From the NCBI RefSeq assembly GCF_030812885.1, contig NZ_JAUSTO010000012.1, positions 3,533 through 67,532 on the forward strand: 64,000 bases of DNA, written 5' to 3'. Position numbers and translations under genes: made by a program. Positions 7,782 to 15,705 of the stretch are shown one piece after another; positions within the stretch are counted from its first letter, which is position 1; each line of letters starts with the position of its first letter. Below the pieces are notes generated by a model that worked only from the letters and a program-made list of their open reading frames with translations, searched no databases and had not been told where the DNA came from. The DNA comes from Moryella indoligenes. GTDB lineage: Bacteria; Bacillota; Clostridia; Lachnospirales; Lachnospiraceae.

Positions 7782-8975
7782 TCAAAGAACATTTGCAAAT
7801 CCTGTAATAATCGCCGCATTTAAAAAGTCAATAAAGAGCGAACCGACCAGCGGCACGATCATGAAGGCCACTGGGGCCGGGCCGTAAGCATTGGTGATCG
7901 CCTGCATATTTGCCATGGCATTCGGAGTTGCCCCCATGCCGAAGCCGCAGAAGCCGGAGGATATCGTCGCTGCATCGTAGTCTCTGCCCATAACGTTAAA
8001 AACTACGAATGAGGCATAAAGGAACATGATCACCGTCTGAAGCAACAGTATCACCACCATGGGAAGTGCCAGAGATACCAGCTGCCAGAGTTTCAGATTG
8101 ATCATTGCAAGGCCGAGGAAAAGGGACAGACAGACATTCCCGAGCGTTCCCATTTCCTGCATGGGCATCTTCACTCTGCGCATCTCCTGCACATTGCGGA
8201 TGATGGCTCCTACAATCATCGCGCCGATATAGCCGGGGAGCGTAATCAGGCGACCGAGCAGCGCAGAGACAATGGTTCCAAGTCCCACACCGACGACGAT
8301 ATATATCGCCGCGTCCATGATATTTTCCTCTGTCAGGACCTCTGTATCCCCCACCGCAGCAGGTGCATCTGCGAGCTGTCCCTGCGCGCGGAGCCCCGCG
8401 GACTTCAGTCCGTAGGAGCGGATCTTTCCGTACGCAATGGGACCGCCTATCATACATCCCGCGATGAGACCGTAGGTTGCAGCCGCCACTGCAACAGTCG
8501 TTGCATTCTCAACACCCAGTCCTTCAAGGAAGGGGCCGAACGAGCCCGCCGTTCCATGTCCGCCGACCAGTGGGATGGATCCCATGGCAAGCCCGATGCG
8601 CGCATCCAGTCCGAACAGTTTCGCGCCAATGCCGCCGATTACATCCTGAATTGCGCACATCAGCACGGCAAGAAGAAGAAATTTAATTACCCCGATGCCG
8701 CCCTTCTTCAGCATGCCGAAAGCAGCCATGTAGCCCACGCTGCAGAAAAAGCCTGTCATAAACACATTCTGCAGCGTTGTGTCCATCTCAAATTCCACAA
8801 CACCCGCGCTTCGCAGCACCAGATGCAGGAGCGCGAAAATCAGCCCGCCGACCACCGGCGCCGGTATGCAGTAGCGCCGCAGAAATTCAACGCGCTTCAC
8901 CAGCACCCTTCCGATGAGCAGCATAATAACCGCAAGACCAAGCGCCTGATACATATCAAGTTTCAAAACCTGCAT
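7782..8975 (-). CDS. gltS: Sodium/glutamate symporter
   Basis: 397 residues with about ten or more hydrophobic helices and the two inverted glycine-rich re-entrant motifs of the GltS family: SIPLVGGHGTAGSFGP in the middle and GFCGFGMGATPNAMANMQ near the C terminus. GltS couples inward glutamate transport to Na+. The ATG at 8975 is chosen because AAGGAGGAGG lies just before it; upstream extension to 9044 has no hydrophobic or conserved content. It lies downstream of a glutamate/glutamine-type two-component system and upstream of gdhA, forming a glutamate uptake and use block. Confidence 0.93.
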   Translation of the reverse strand: MQVLKLDMYQALGLAVIMLLIGRVLVKRVEFLRRYCIPAPVVGGLIFALLHLVLRSAGVVEFEMDTTLQNVFMTGFFCSVGYMAAFGMLKKGGIGVIKFLLLAVLMCAIQDVIGGIGAKLFGLDARIGLAMGSIPLVGGHGTAGSFGPFLEGLGVENATTVAVAAATYGLIAGCMIGGPIAYGKIRSYGLKSAGLRAQGQLADAPAAVGDTEVLTEENIMDAAIYIVVGVGLGTIVSALLGRLITLPGYIGAMIVGAIIRNVQEMRRVKMPMQEMGTLGNVCLSLFLGLAMINLKLWQLVSLALPMVVILLLQTVIMFLYASFVVFNVMGRDYDAATISSGFCGFGMGATPNAMANMQAITNAYGPAPVAFMIVPLVGSLFIDFLNAAIITGFANVL

Positions 8976-9080
8976 AGCAACCTCCTCCTTACACCGCAAC
9001 TCCGTCTCTGCACACTCATGCCGGCAGCAAACGCGCTCCGACACCCTCCCGTGCAGTGAGCTCTCTCTGTATCCAGTGTA

Positions 9081-9116
9081 TGAAAGGGCTACAAAAAGTT
9101 ACAGAAAGCTTCAGAA
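9081..9116 (-). promoter_or_regulatory. 10-bp-phased direct repeats ahead of gltS (candidate GlnL-type operator)
   Basis: Minus strand reads TTCTGA-N4-TTCTGT-N4-TTTTGT-N4-CTTTCA, four hexamers at exact 10-bp spacing, starting at the response regulator's stop codon and about 110 bp before gltS. From memory, Bacillus subtilis GlnL recognises TTTTGT-N4-TTTTGT. The adjacent gene encodes a regulator with the same output domain, so this is probably its site. Confidence 0.5.
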
Positions 9117-10085
9117 ATTCTTCAGATTTCTTTCAGCAATCAGCATAAGACTATCAATAAAGGTCTTTATTGAGACCTTTCCACCAGCCGCCCGCTTTCC
9201 ACGCACATAATCCATCTCCGCGCGCACCTCCTCAAAGGAAAAGAGCGTGCTCGCATACTCTGTAAAAATGTCGTTCATAAAATCCTCTATGCCCAGATGG
9301 GCGAGGTTGGTGAGTCCCACTGAAATCGCGCGGCGCATCCGCTGCTCCATGCTCTTCGGCGCATCGCTCAGCTCGCCGCAAATATCACGCACGCTCTCCC
9401 GACTCATAAAGCGCCCCTCCTCCCTGAGCATCACGCAGATGCGGATAATGTCAGCACTCCCCTTCTCTCCCGCCATGCCCAGTTTTCCAAGAATTTCTGC
9501 GACCTGACGCTCAAAGCCGTTCCCGCGGGACGACACGCGCCCTGCGCTCTGCTTTCCACCGGAAGCCTCCGGCCTCCGCGCCACTGCGTCTTCCGAATAC
9601 TGTGGCCCCTCCGGGTACCGTGTGCCTTCTGGGTACCGTGTGCCCTCCGGGTACTGCGTGCCCTCCGGGTAAAACATACTCCTCAGATGTGCGATGGTTC
9701 TCTCATTTCGGAGCTGCTTTGCCACTGTTGCGATCACAGAGCTGACCTCAATGATATTAATCGGCTTATTGATAAAGAACTCCACACCCGCATCATAGGC
9801 CTTCGCGATCATGTCCTTGGAAGAGACCTGCGAGATCATGATGAATTTTGCATGACAGCCGAGCGCACGAAGCTCCCGCACCAGCGCAACGCCATCCTTC
9901 CCCGGCATCAGAAAGTCAACGAGGACAATGTCCGGCGCTGCCGCAAGTATCTGCTCTGCCTTCGGAAGATGTCCCATTGTGCTGCCGAGCACCACACCGA
10001 GCTCATGATCCTCTATCATATCCTGAAGGATCTCTATCATCGTATCATCGTCCTCAACGATATAAATTCCCGGCTTCTCCTTCAT
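9111..10085 (-). CDS. Response regulator with YcbB/GlnL-type DNA-binding domain
   Basis: 324 residues. Residues 1-120 are a receiver domain with acidic pocket Glu11-Asp12-Asp13 and phospho-acceptor Asp57 (VLVDFLMPGKDG). Residues about 200-320 match the YcbB/GlnL output domain, with SMEQRMRRAISVGLTNLA characteristic of it. Between them is a linker of near-identical hexapeptides, YPEGTQ/YPEGTR/YPEGTR/YPEGPQ, encoded by 18-bp tandem repeats at about 9597-9672. The upstream kinase gene ends 2 nt before this ATG, and GGAGG lies 7 nt before it; a TTG at 10091 is too close to that site. In B. subtilis GlnK-GlnL activates glutamine uptake and glutaminase. Here the neighbour gltS is the likely target. 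Confidence 0.85.
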   Translation of the reverse strand: MKEKPGIYIVEDDDTMIEILQDMIEDHELGVVLGSTMGHLPKAEQILAAAPDIVLVDFLMPGKDGVALVRELRALGCHAKFIMISQVSSKDMIAKAYDAGVEFFINKPINIIEVSSVIATVAKQLRNERTIAHLRSMFYPEGTQYPEGTRYPEGTRYPEGPQYSEDAVARRPEASGGKQSAGRVSSRGNGFERQVAEILGKLGMAGEKGSADIIRICVMLREEGRFMSRESVRDICGELSDAPKSMEQRMRRAISVGLTNLAHLGIEDFMNDIFTEYASTLFSFEEVRAEMDYVRGKRAAGGKVSIKTFIDSLMLIAERNLKNF

Positions 10086-10087
10086 GC

Positions 10088-11479
10088 TCAATCCTCCTCT
10101 CCCTTCTCTGTTCGCCGTGCCGCACGCAGCTTCACCCTCTCCTCATAGCTCTGCCTCTCCGTGTCTGTGAGCTCCAGCACAGCCGCGGGAATTTCCACTG
10201 TAAAGGCTGCGCCGTGCCCGAGTGTCGACTCCACAGAAATCACGCCGGAGAGCCTCTCCTCCACAATATTTTTCACTCCTGCAAGCCCAACTCCCCGATA
10301 GATATTTCCCGTCTTCTCATCAAACTTACTGGAATAACCGAGCCGAAATATCTTCTCCCAATTCTTTCTGACTATGCCCGGACCGTCATCTGCGACACGG
10401 AAGATATAGCTCTCCCCCTCCTTCCACTCCATCACAAAAATAGTCCCGCTGCGCCGTATCCCCTCAATCGCCTCAATGGCATTGCTGGCCAAATTTTTCA
10501 GTATCATCATGAGCGCGTAATGCCTGCCCGTCATAAAATCATCGCGGCAATCAAAGATCAGTCGAATGTTCAGTTCTTTCTCCCGGAGTACGCCGTGCAG
10601 TGTCGCCTCAAGAATTTCCATCAAATCGCGAAAGTGCATATGATCCTCATCATACTCGCTGTTAACTGTCTCCTCCACCCCCTGAATAATACGGAAATAG
10701 TCCTTCTTGATCTCATGCACATCCCGCGCAATATCAAAGGCCATGCGCCCCAGCTCCTCGGAACCTGCCTGCTGCATGATCTCGCTCAGCCTGTAGGCGT
10801 TCCGCATCACCCGCTCTATCTCATCTGAATTCTTATGCATAAGATAGAGCTCATTTTTGAGCCCTGTCGTGATCAGAAACAGACGCTGATACCTCTGTTC
10901 CTGTTCATTCCGCACCTGCAGCTCGCGGTACTGTCTGTCCAGAAGCAGCAGTCCCAGTACCATCGCCGTGCGGGCCAGCGCAATGAGGAATAAACTCTCA
11001 AATGCCTGCAGATCCGGCTTTTGTGCATGAAGCAGGCTGATGCGGAGCAGTATCTCCGCCATATTTGCACCGAAATCACTGAAAAAAGCCGCGACAGTGA
11101 CACGCGGCGTCGATGCAATATTGCGATTTCTGATCTGCAGCTGAAACAGCAGTCCGTAAAAAATGTAATAGAGAGCGCCCGGAACCAGCTGCAGCACCGC
11201 TGCCTCCAGGCCCCTCCGTTCAAGCAGCAAAAGCAGCAGACGAAACAGAAATACAATTCCGGAGCTCCAGAGACAGATGGACAGTGTAGGCAGCTGGATT
11301 CCCACTGTCATCAGCAGCACCGGAAGCAGAACAACAGAGGCAGATATGCGAAAGTCACTTAAAAATACATTCAGATAGAGCTGTGACATCACCGCAATCA
11401 GCGTTCCGATCAATATGCTCCGTCGCAGTGGATGGAACTCAAAGGGTCTGCGTCCCGGCCCACAATCCATCGCCCTCAT
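10088..11479 (-). CDS. Membrane sensor histidine kinase (GlnK-like)
   Basis: 463 residues. About six hydrophobic helices fill residues 20-180. Then come a coiled linker, a dimerisation helix with probable phospho-acceptor His255 in DVHEIKKDY (H-x-x-K as in GlnK-type kinases), and an HATPase domain with N box NLASNAIEAI, G1 box DDGPGI and G2 box GVGLAGVKNIV. It should phosphorylate the GlnL-like regulator encoded immediately downstream. Its ATG overlaps the stop of the upstream gene by ATGA, so three genes are translationally linked. The signal is probably external or membrane-sensed glutamate or glutamine; that is inferred from gltS nearby. Confidence 0.88.
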   Translation of the reverse strand: MRAMDCGPGRRPFEFHPLRRSILIGTLIAVMSQLYLNVFLSDFRISASVVLLPVLLMTVGIQLPTLSICLWSSGIVFLFRLLLLLLERRGLEAAVLQLVPGALYYIFYGLLFQLQIRNRNIASTPRVTVAAFFSDFGANMAEILLRISLLHAQKPDLQAFESLFLIALARTAMVLGLLLLDRQYRELQVRNEQEQRYQRLFLITTGLKNELYLMHKNSDEIERVMRNAYRLSEIMQQAGSEELGRMAFDIARDVHEIKKDYFRIIQGVEETVNSEYDEDHMHFRDLMEILEATLHGVLREKELNIRLIFDCRDDFMTGRHYALMMILKNLASNAIEAIEGIRRSGTIFVMEWKEGESYIFRVADDGPGIVRKNWEKIFRLGYSSKFDEKTGNIYRGVGLAGVKNIVEERLSGVISVESTLGHGAAFTVEIPAAVLELTDTERQSYEERVKLRAARRTEKGEED

Positions 11480-11988
11480 TTCTTTCTGCCGTAGTAGCGC
11501 GGCACGCTCTGTTCCCTGCCCTCATCCGATTCCGCCACTCTGATATGATGCTTCTGGCGCCGCGCAAGATCCATAATTTGCTGAGACTCCTCCCGCGTAA
11601 AGAAGAGGCGCTTCACCCTGTCGCCGTGGCCAAAATAAAGTGCCACCAGTGTCGGATGCTTTAAGTCCTCTCGCACAAGCGTTGAGATCTCATCCCAGCT
11701 GCAAAGTTCATAATGCGTCGTGATACGCATCTGATAATAGGTCTCCACTCCGCGCTCCGTCACCACCACCTGTTTCTTCATGAGCAGCACAAGAATATAG
11801 AGCAGCCCGAAGAGCAGGGCAATGCGAAATCTTGTGATGAGCCCCCCCAGCACCAAGAAAGCGCAGAGGAACCAGCAGCCGTAGCGCACCCACGCCTTTC
11901 GGGGCTTCAGTTCCCTCGCCTCGATCACCAGACCCTGAAGGTCTTCCCATGGAAGTCCTTTTTTATTTCTCTCTTTCTCTGCACTCAT
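11476..11988 (-). CDS. Small membrane protein, YcxB/PH-like domain
   Basis: 170 residues. A charged N terminus (1-30) is followed by two adjacent hydrophobic helices (about residues 36-70) with almost no loop, then a soluble C-terminal half of about 90 residues rich in beta-type sequence (VVVTERGVETYYQMRITTHYELCSW). This layout resembles YcxB-like proteins, in which two helices precede a PH-like barrel. I do not recognise a specific function. Its stop overlaps the start of the sensor kinase gene by ATGA, so it is the first gene of a three-gene operon and may assist or tune the kinase. AAAGGA lies about 10 nt before the ATG. Confidence 0.75.
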   Translation of the reverse strand: MSAEKERNKKGLPWEDLQGLVIEARELKPRKAWVRYGCWFLCAFLVLGGLITRFRIALLFGLLYILVLLMKKQVVVTERGVETYYQMRITTHYELCSWDEISTLVREDLKHPTLVALYFGHGDRVKRLFFTREESQQIMDLARRQKHHIRVAESDEGREQSVPRYYGRKK

Positions 11989-12066
11989 ACTCCGATATCC
12001 TTTCTCTGTACGAATTTTTATTTTATCTGCGCACCAGCAGCGCCGGAATTTCCTGTGAAGTGAAAA

Positions 12067-12097
12067 ACGGATGTGCCGACATCGTCAGCACATCCGT
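12067..12097 (-). terminator. Terminator after the NhaC-type antiporter gene
   Basis: ACGGATGTGC (12067-12076) pairs perfectly with GCACATCCGT (12088-12097), with three further GAC/GTC pairs inside the loop. On the minus strand it is followed by TTTTCA. It lies about 70 bp beyond the antiporter stop. Confidence 0.7.
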
Positions 12098-12167
12098 CAG
12101 TTTCATTTATAGTACCACAGAGCTTTCTGTCACAGCAAGCCTGTGTGCTCGTTCTATACACAAATCT

Positions 12168-13700
12168 TTACTTCGCCGGAACCGGAGCCTTTCCTGCTGC
12201 GCGGAGCGCCTCGAGATTCTTCATAGCGATCTCATGCGCCTCCTCCGGAGCACCTGCCGGCTTGTGCATGGTGGTCTTTCCGAATAGATTCGTGTATGCG
12301 CCGTCAGCCCAGAAGATATTCCTGCCGAGGAAGGCGGTGATTGCCGCATAAATCGGGTTCAGAAGGTTCACAAAGGCATAGGGGAAGTACGCGAAGGGAT
12401 GTACACCCAGAACGCCCATCTGGTATGCACCGCAGCCTGTCCAGGGGAACATGACCGCCCAGAGCGTACCTGCATCCTCAAGAGTACGGGACAGCATGTT
12501 GCGCGCAAGACCCATCTCATCGAACTTATCCGAATACAGCGGTGCCGGAACACCGATACCCAGGAACTGGTCACACATAGTTGCATCGCAGAACAGGGAG
12601 GTGAGCAGGGTAGCAAGAACCAACTGACCAACGCTGTGGAGCTTGTGCTTCAGACCGCCAAACAGGGACTCGACGCAGCCGCAGCGCTCAAGCGCGCCGC
12701 CGTAAGCAACTGCAAGAAGGATCAGATTGATGGTCCACATCTGATGATCCATACCGCCGCGGTTCAGGAGCTTATCCGCGATCTCATTTCCGGTCTCAAC
12801 AGAGAAACCGTAGTGCAGCGCACCAAAGATATCTCCGATATTGGTCATGCCCTGTGTGAACATCGCAAAGAGAACACCGCAGAGTACGGAGATCGCGATC
12901 CCGACGAGTCCCGGGACCTTCATGACGCAGGCCAAAATAACCACAACGATCGGGAGGAGAAGCAGCGGGCTCAGGTTGAAGTTTGCAGCAATTGCCGCCT
13001 GGAGATCCTTTGCGACACTCGCATCATAGCCGGAGATATTTCCGCTCATACCGAGAATGGTGTAAAGAATCAGAGCAATCACAAAGGTCGGAGCTGTGGT
13101 GGAAACCATGGCCGTGACGTGATCGAAGAGGCCGGTTCCGGAGACAGCTGCCGCAAGGTTGGTGGTGTCGGACAGCGGGGAGAACTTATCGCCGAGGTAA
13201 GCACCGGAGATGATCATACCTGCGGTGATGGCCGGGTTGATGCCGAGACCCGCACCGATTCCGAGGAATGCGATACCGACAGTAGCAGTTGCAGTCCAGG
13301 AGGAGCCGCAGGCAAGACCTACGATCGCGCACATGATGCAGCCGACCGGCAGGAAGAGCTGCGGGGTCAGAAGATCCAGGCCGTAGTAGATCAGAGCCGG
13401 GATGGTTCCGGACATGATGAAGGACGCGACCAGAAGTCCGACGGTGCAGAGGATGAGAATCGCCTCCAGCGTCGCATTCAGACGATCCAGCATACCGGCG
13501 AGTATGTCGGAGAAGCTGTGTCCGCAGAGGCTTCCGATGATGCAGGCCACACAGATGGATACCGCCAGCGGCATATGTGCATCCGTATAACCGGTATCTC
13601 CGACAAAGCCCATCAGCATCAGTCCCATCATGACGACAATCGGAATGATCGCCTCCACGACATTGGGGAGTCTTACCGGTCTCTTTGTTGTTTCACTCAT
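12168..13700 (-). CDS. NhaC-family Na+/H+ (or amino-acid) antiporter
   Basis: 510 residues with about twelve hydrophobic segments and NhaC-type motifs: GLACGSSWTATATVGIAFLGIG and GAYLGDKFSPLSDTTNLAA, where the Asp-bearing SPLSDTTN stretch is typical of NhaC. ATG at 13700 is preferred; GAGGGG lies 9 nt upstream, and the extension to 13745 is polar and unconserved. The gene lies 130 bp downstream of hutH on the same strand, with no terminator between them that I can see, so it may be co-transcribed with hutH. The family includes Na+/H+ exchangers and substrate/product antiporters; a histidine-related role (for example histidine or urocanate exchange) is only inferred from the neighbour. Confidence 0.85.
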   Translation of the reverse strand: MSETTKRPVRLPNVVEAIIPIVVMMGLMLMGFVGDTGYTDAHMPLAVSICVACIIGSLCGHSFSDILAGMLDRLNATLEAILILCTVGLLVASFIMSGTIPALIYYGLDLLTPQLFLPVGCIMCAIVGLACGSSWTATATVGIAFLGIGAGLGINPAITAGMIISGAYLGDKFSPLSDTTNLAAAVSGTGLFDHVTAMVSTTAPTFVIALILYTILGMSGNISGYDASVAKDLQAAIAANFNLSPLLLLPIVVVILACVMKVPGLVGIAISVLCGVLFAMFTQGMTNIGDIFGALHYGFSVETGNEIADKLLNRGGMDHQMWTINLILLAVAYGGALERCGCVESLFGGLKHKLHSVGQLVLATLLTSLFCDATMCDQFLGIGVPAPLYSDKFDEMGLARNMLSRTLEDAGTLWAVMFPWTGCGAYQMGVLGVHPFAYFPYAFVNLLNPIYAAITAFLGRNIFWADGAYTNLFGKTTMHKPAGAPEEAHEIAMKNLEALRAAGKAPVPAK

Positions 13701-13830
13701 AACTTTGAACCCCTCTTTCTTATGATGTTGTTTCTCCAGTTCCACTTTACTTAAATCTTACAGCCGAATCCTGCATCATTCCGGGTCCGGCTGCAACAAA
13801 CACGGTAACTATGAGCGCTCAGCGCGTGAA

Positions 13831-15363
13831 TTAATACTCGATCTCTCCGCCGATCGCCTTCTCAACTGCCTCGAGAAGGGAACCGTCCTTGATGATCTCC
13901 TCGCAGTAGTTGATATCACCATAGAGCTCTCTGTCCTCATCCAGAGTCGCAACCTTCTTGCGGATGAGATCATAAGCCGCCTGTGTTCCCTTACCAAGGC
14001 CCTTGTTGCCTCTCAGATCAATACCCTGGCAGGCAACCATAAGCTCCATAGCCAGAACTCTTCTCACGTTGCGGCCAATCTCAGCAGCCTGTCTTGCAGC
14101 GATCGTACCCATGCTGACATGATCCTCCTGACCTGCGGAGGAAGGAATGCTGTCAACACTTGCCGGGTGCGCGAGAACCTTATTTTCAGAGACCAGAGCC
14201 GCTGCGGAATACTGAACAATCATGAAGCCGGAGCAGACGCCGCCACGGGTGGTAAGGAATGCCGGAAGCCCGCTGTAAGCCGGATTCACGAGGCGCTCAA
14301 TGCGGCGCTCGGAAACATTGGCCAGCTCAGACTCCGCAATCTTCAGGAAATCAAAGCTCAGTGCCATCGGCTGTCCATGGAAATTACCGCCGGAGATTCC
14401 TGCCCGATCCTCCTGGAAGATGATGGGGTTATCCGTCACGGAATTGATCTCGATATCAACATGATCCGCCACATAACCTATGGCGTCCTTGGATGCGCCG
14501 TGAATCTGCGGGCTGCAGCGAAGGGAGTAGGCATCCTGTACGCGAAGCTCACCCTGCCTCGTGGTGTTCTTGCTGCCCTCAAGCAGTCTCCTCAAGTTCT
14601 TTGCAGTGACAGTCTGCCCTCTGTGCGGACGAACTGTATGTACGCGCTCCTCAAGCGCATCCATGACCCCGTTCTGTGCCTCGTAGCAGAGCGCATCTGC
14701 AATATCAGCGACCTTCAGAAGACGAATTGCATCATAGAGTGCGAGGGAGCCTACAGCTGTCATAGCCTGCGTTCCGTTATTCAGTGCAAGACCTTCCTTT
14801 GCGGAGAGCTCCACCGGCTGAATCCCGGCGCGCTTCATTGCCTCGCCGCCATCCATGAGCTCGCCCTCAAACCATGCCTTGCCAAGGCCGATCATGACCA
14901 GAACCATATGAGAGAGCGGAGCCAGATCACCGGAAGCGCCCAGGGAGCCCTTCTCCGGAACAAACGGCGTCACACCCTTGTTCAGCATATCAATCATGGT
15001 CTGAAGGGTCTCGAGACGGATGCCGGAAAAGCCCTTGGACAGATTGTTGACTCTGAGCAGCAGCATGCCTCTCGCAATATCCTCTGCAAAGGGATCGCCG
15101 GCACCGACCGCATGAGTGATGATGAGGTTCTTCTGAAGATCTCTGCACTCATCTGTGCTGATCACTACATCACTGAATTTGCCGAAGCCGGTCGTAATTC
15201 CGTAAACAACCTTCTTCTCTGCAACCAGATCGTCTACAATCTTGCGGGAAGCGAGAACCTTCTCTCTGCTCTCCTCCGAAAGCTCTACCACTGCATGATT
15301 GCGGCAGACAGCTACGATCTGATCTACAGTGAGATCCTGACCTGTGATAATTACCTTCTCCAT
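13831..15363 (-). CDS. hutH: Histidine ammonia-lyase
   Basis: 510 residues, the normal length. The electrophilic MIO cofactor forms from Ala143-Ser144-Gly145 in GSLGASGDLAPLSHM, which is intact; the catalytic Tyr motif VYGITTGFGKF is at about 53-63. It converts L-histidine to urocanate plus ammonia, the first step of histidine catabolism. AGGAGG lies 8 nt before the ATG. The next two enzymes, hutU and hutI, are about 3.4 kb away on the other strand, separated by a large activator gene that probably controls both sides. Confidence 0.96.
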   Translation of the reverse strand: MEKVIITGQDLTVDQIVAVCRNHAVVELSEESREKVLASRKIVDDLVAEKKVVYGITTGFGKFSDVVISTDECRDLQKNLIITHAVGAGDPFAEDIARGMLLLRVNNLSKGFSGIRLETLQTMIDMLNKGVTPFVPEKGSLGASGDLAPLSHMVLVMIGLGKAWFEGELMDGGEAMKRAGIQPVELSAKEGLALNNGTQAMTAVGSLALYDAIRLLKVADIADALCYEAQNGVMDALEERVHTVRPHRGQTVTAKNLRRLLEGSKNTTRQGELRVQDAYSLRCSPQIHGASKDAIGYVADHVDIEINSVTDNPIIFQEDRAGISGGNFHGQPMALSFDFLKIAESELANVSERRIERLVNPAYSGLPAFLTTRGGVCSGFMIVQYSAAALVSENKVLAHPASVDSIPSSAGQEDHVSMGTIAARQAAEIGRNVRRVLAMELMVACQGIDLRGNKGLGKGTQAAYDLIRKKVATLDEDRELYGDINYCEEIIKDGSLLEAVEKAIGGEIEY

Positions 15364-15463
15364 GTCTGTATCCTCCTAATTTGTGCTTCGGCTGCGGACT
15401 CTCTCAAGGCGCACCGACTCGACCGTTACCAAAAGCTGATACAGATATTGTAATAAAGGTACG

Positions 15464-15498
15464 TCTAAAAAACGTCCATTTTATAGACGTTTTTTAGA
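15464..15498. promoter_or_regulatory. 13-bp perfect inverted repeat upstream of hutH
   Basis: TCTAAAAAACGTC (15464-15476) is mirrored by GACGTTTTTTAGA (15486-15498) around nine A/T-rich bases. It lies about 100 bp before hutH in a 342-bp gap, the rest of which shows no gene. On the minus strand TACAAT follows the repeat closely and could be the -10 box. With only four G/C pairs per arm it is more likely an operator than a terminator, though it could also end the regulator transcript. Confidence 0.45.
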
Positions 15499-15705
15499 TC
15501 TTTTTATACTTTCTTTATATTTTATGGTGATTTTAGTAAATTTTTTTTGTGATTTTAAGGTATTATTTCATCACTTTAACCTGATAGCATTCTACCACAT
15601 TATCACACTATCAGTCCAGAGTTCTTTGTATTTTTTCGTCTCAGACAAACAAGCCTGCTCTCCCGTCTCCGTAGTTCGCAGACATCCCCGGACAGCTGTT
15701 CTGCA

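Noticed and set aside
12399..13754. A 451-codon open frame antisense to the NhaC antiporter
   Set aside because: Polar, low-complexity translation with no start signal; the minus strand encodes a typical membrane protein.
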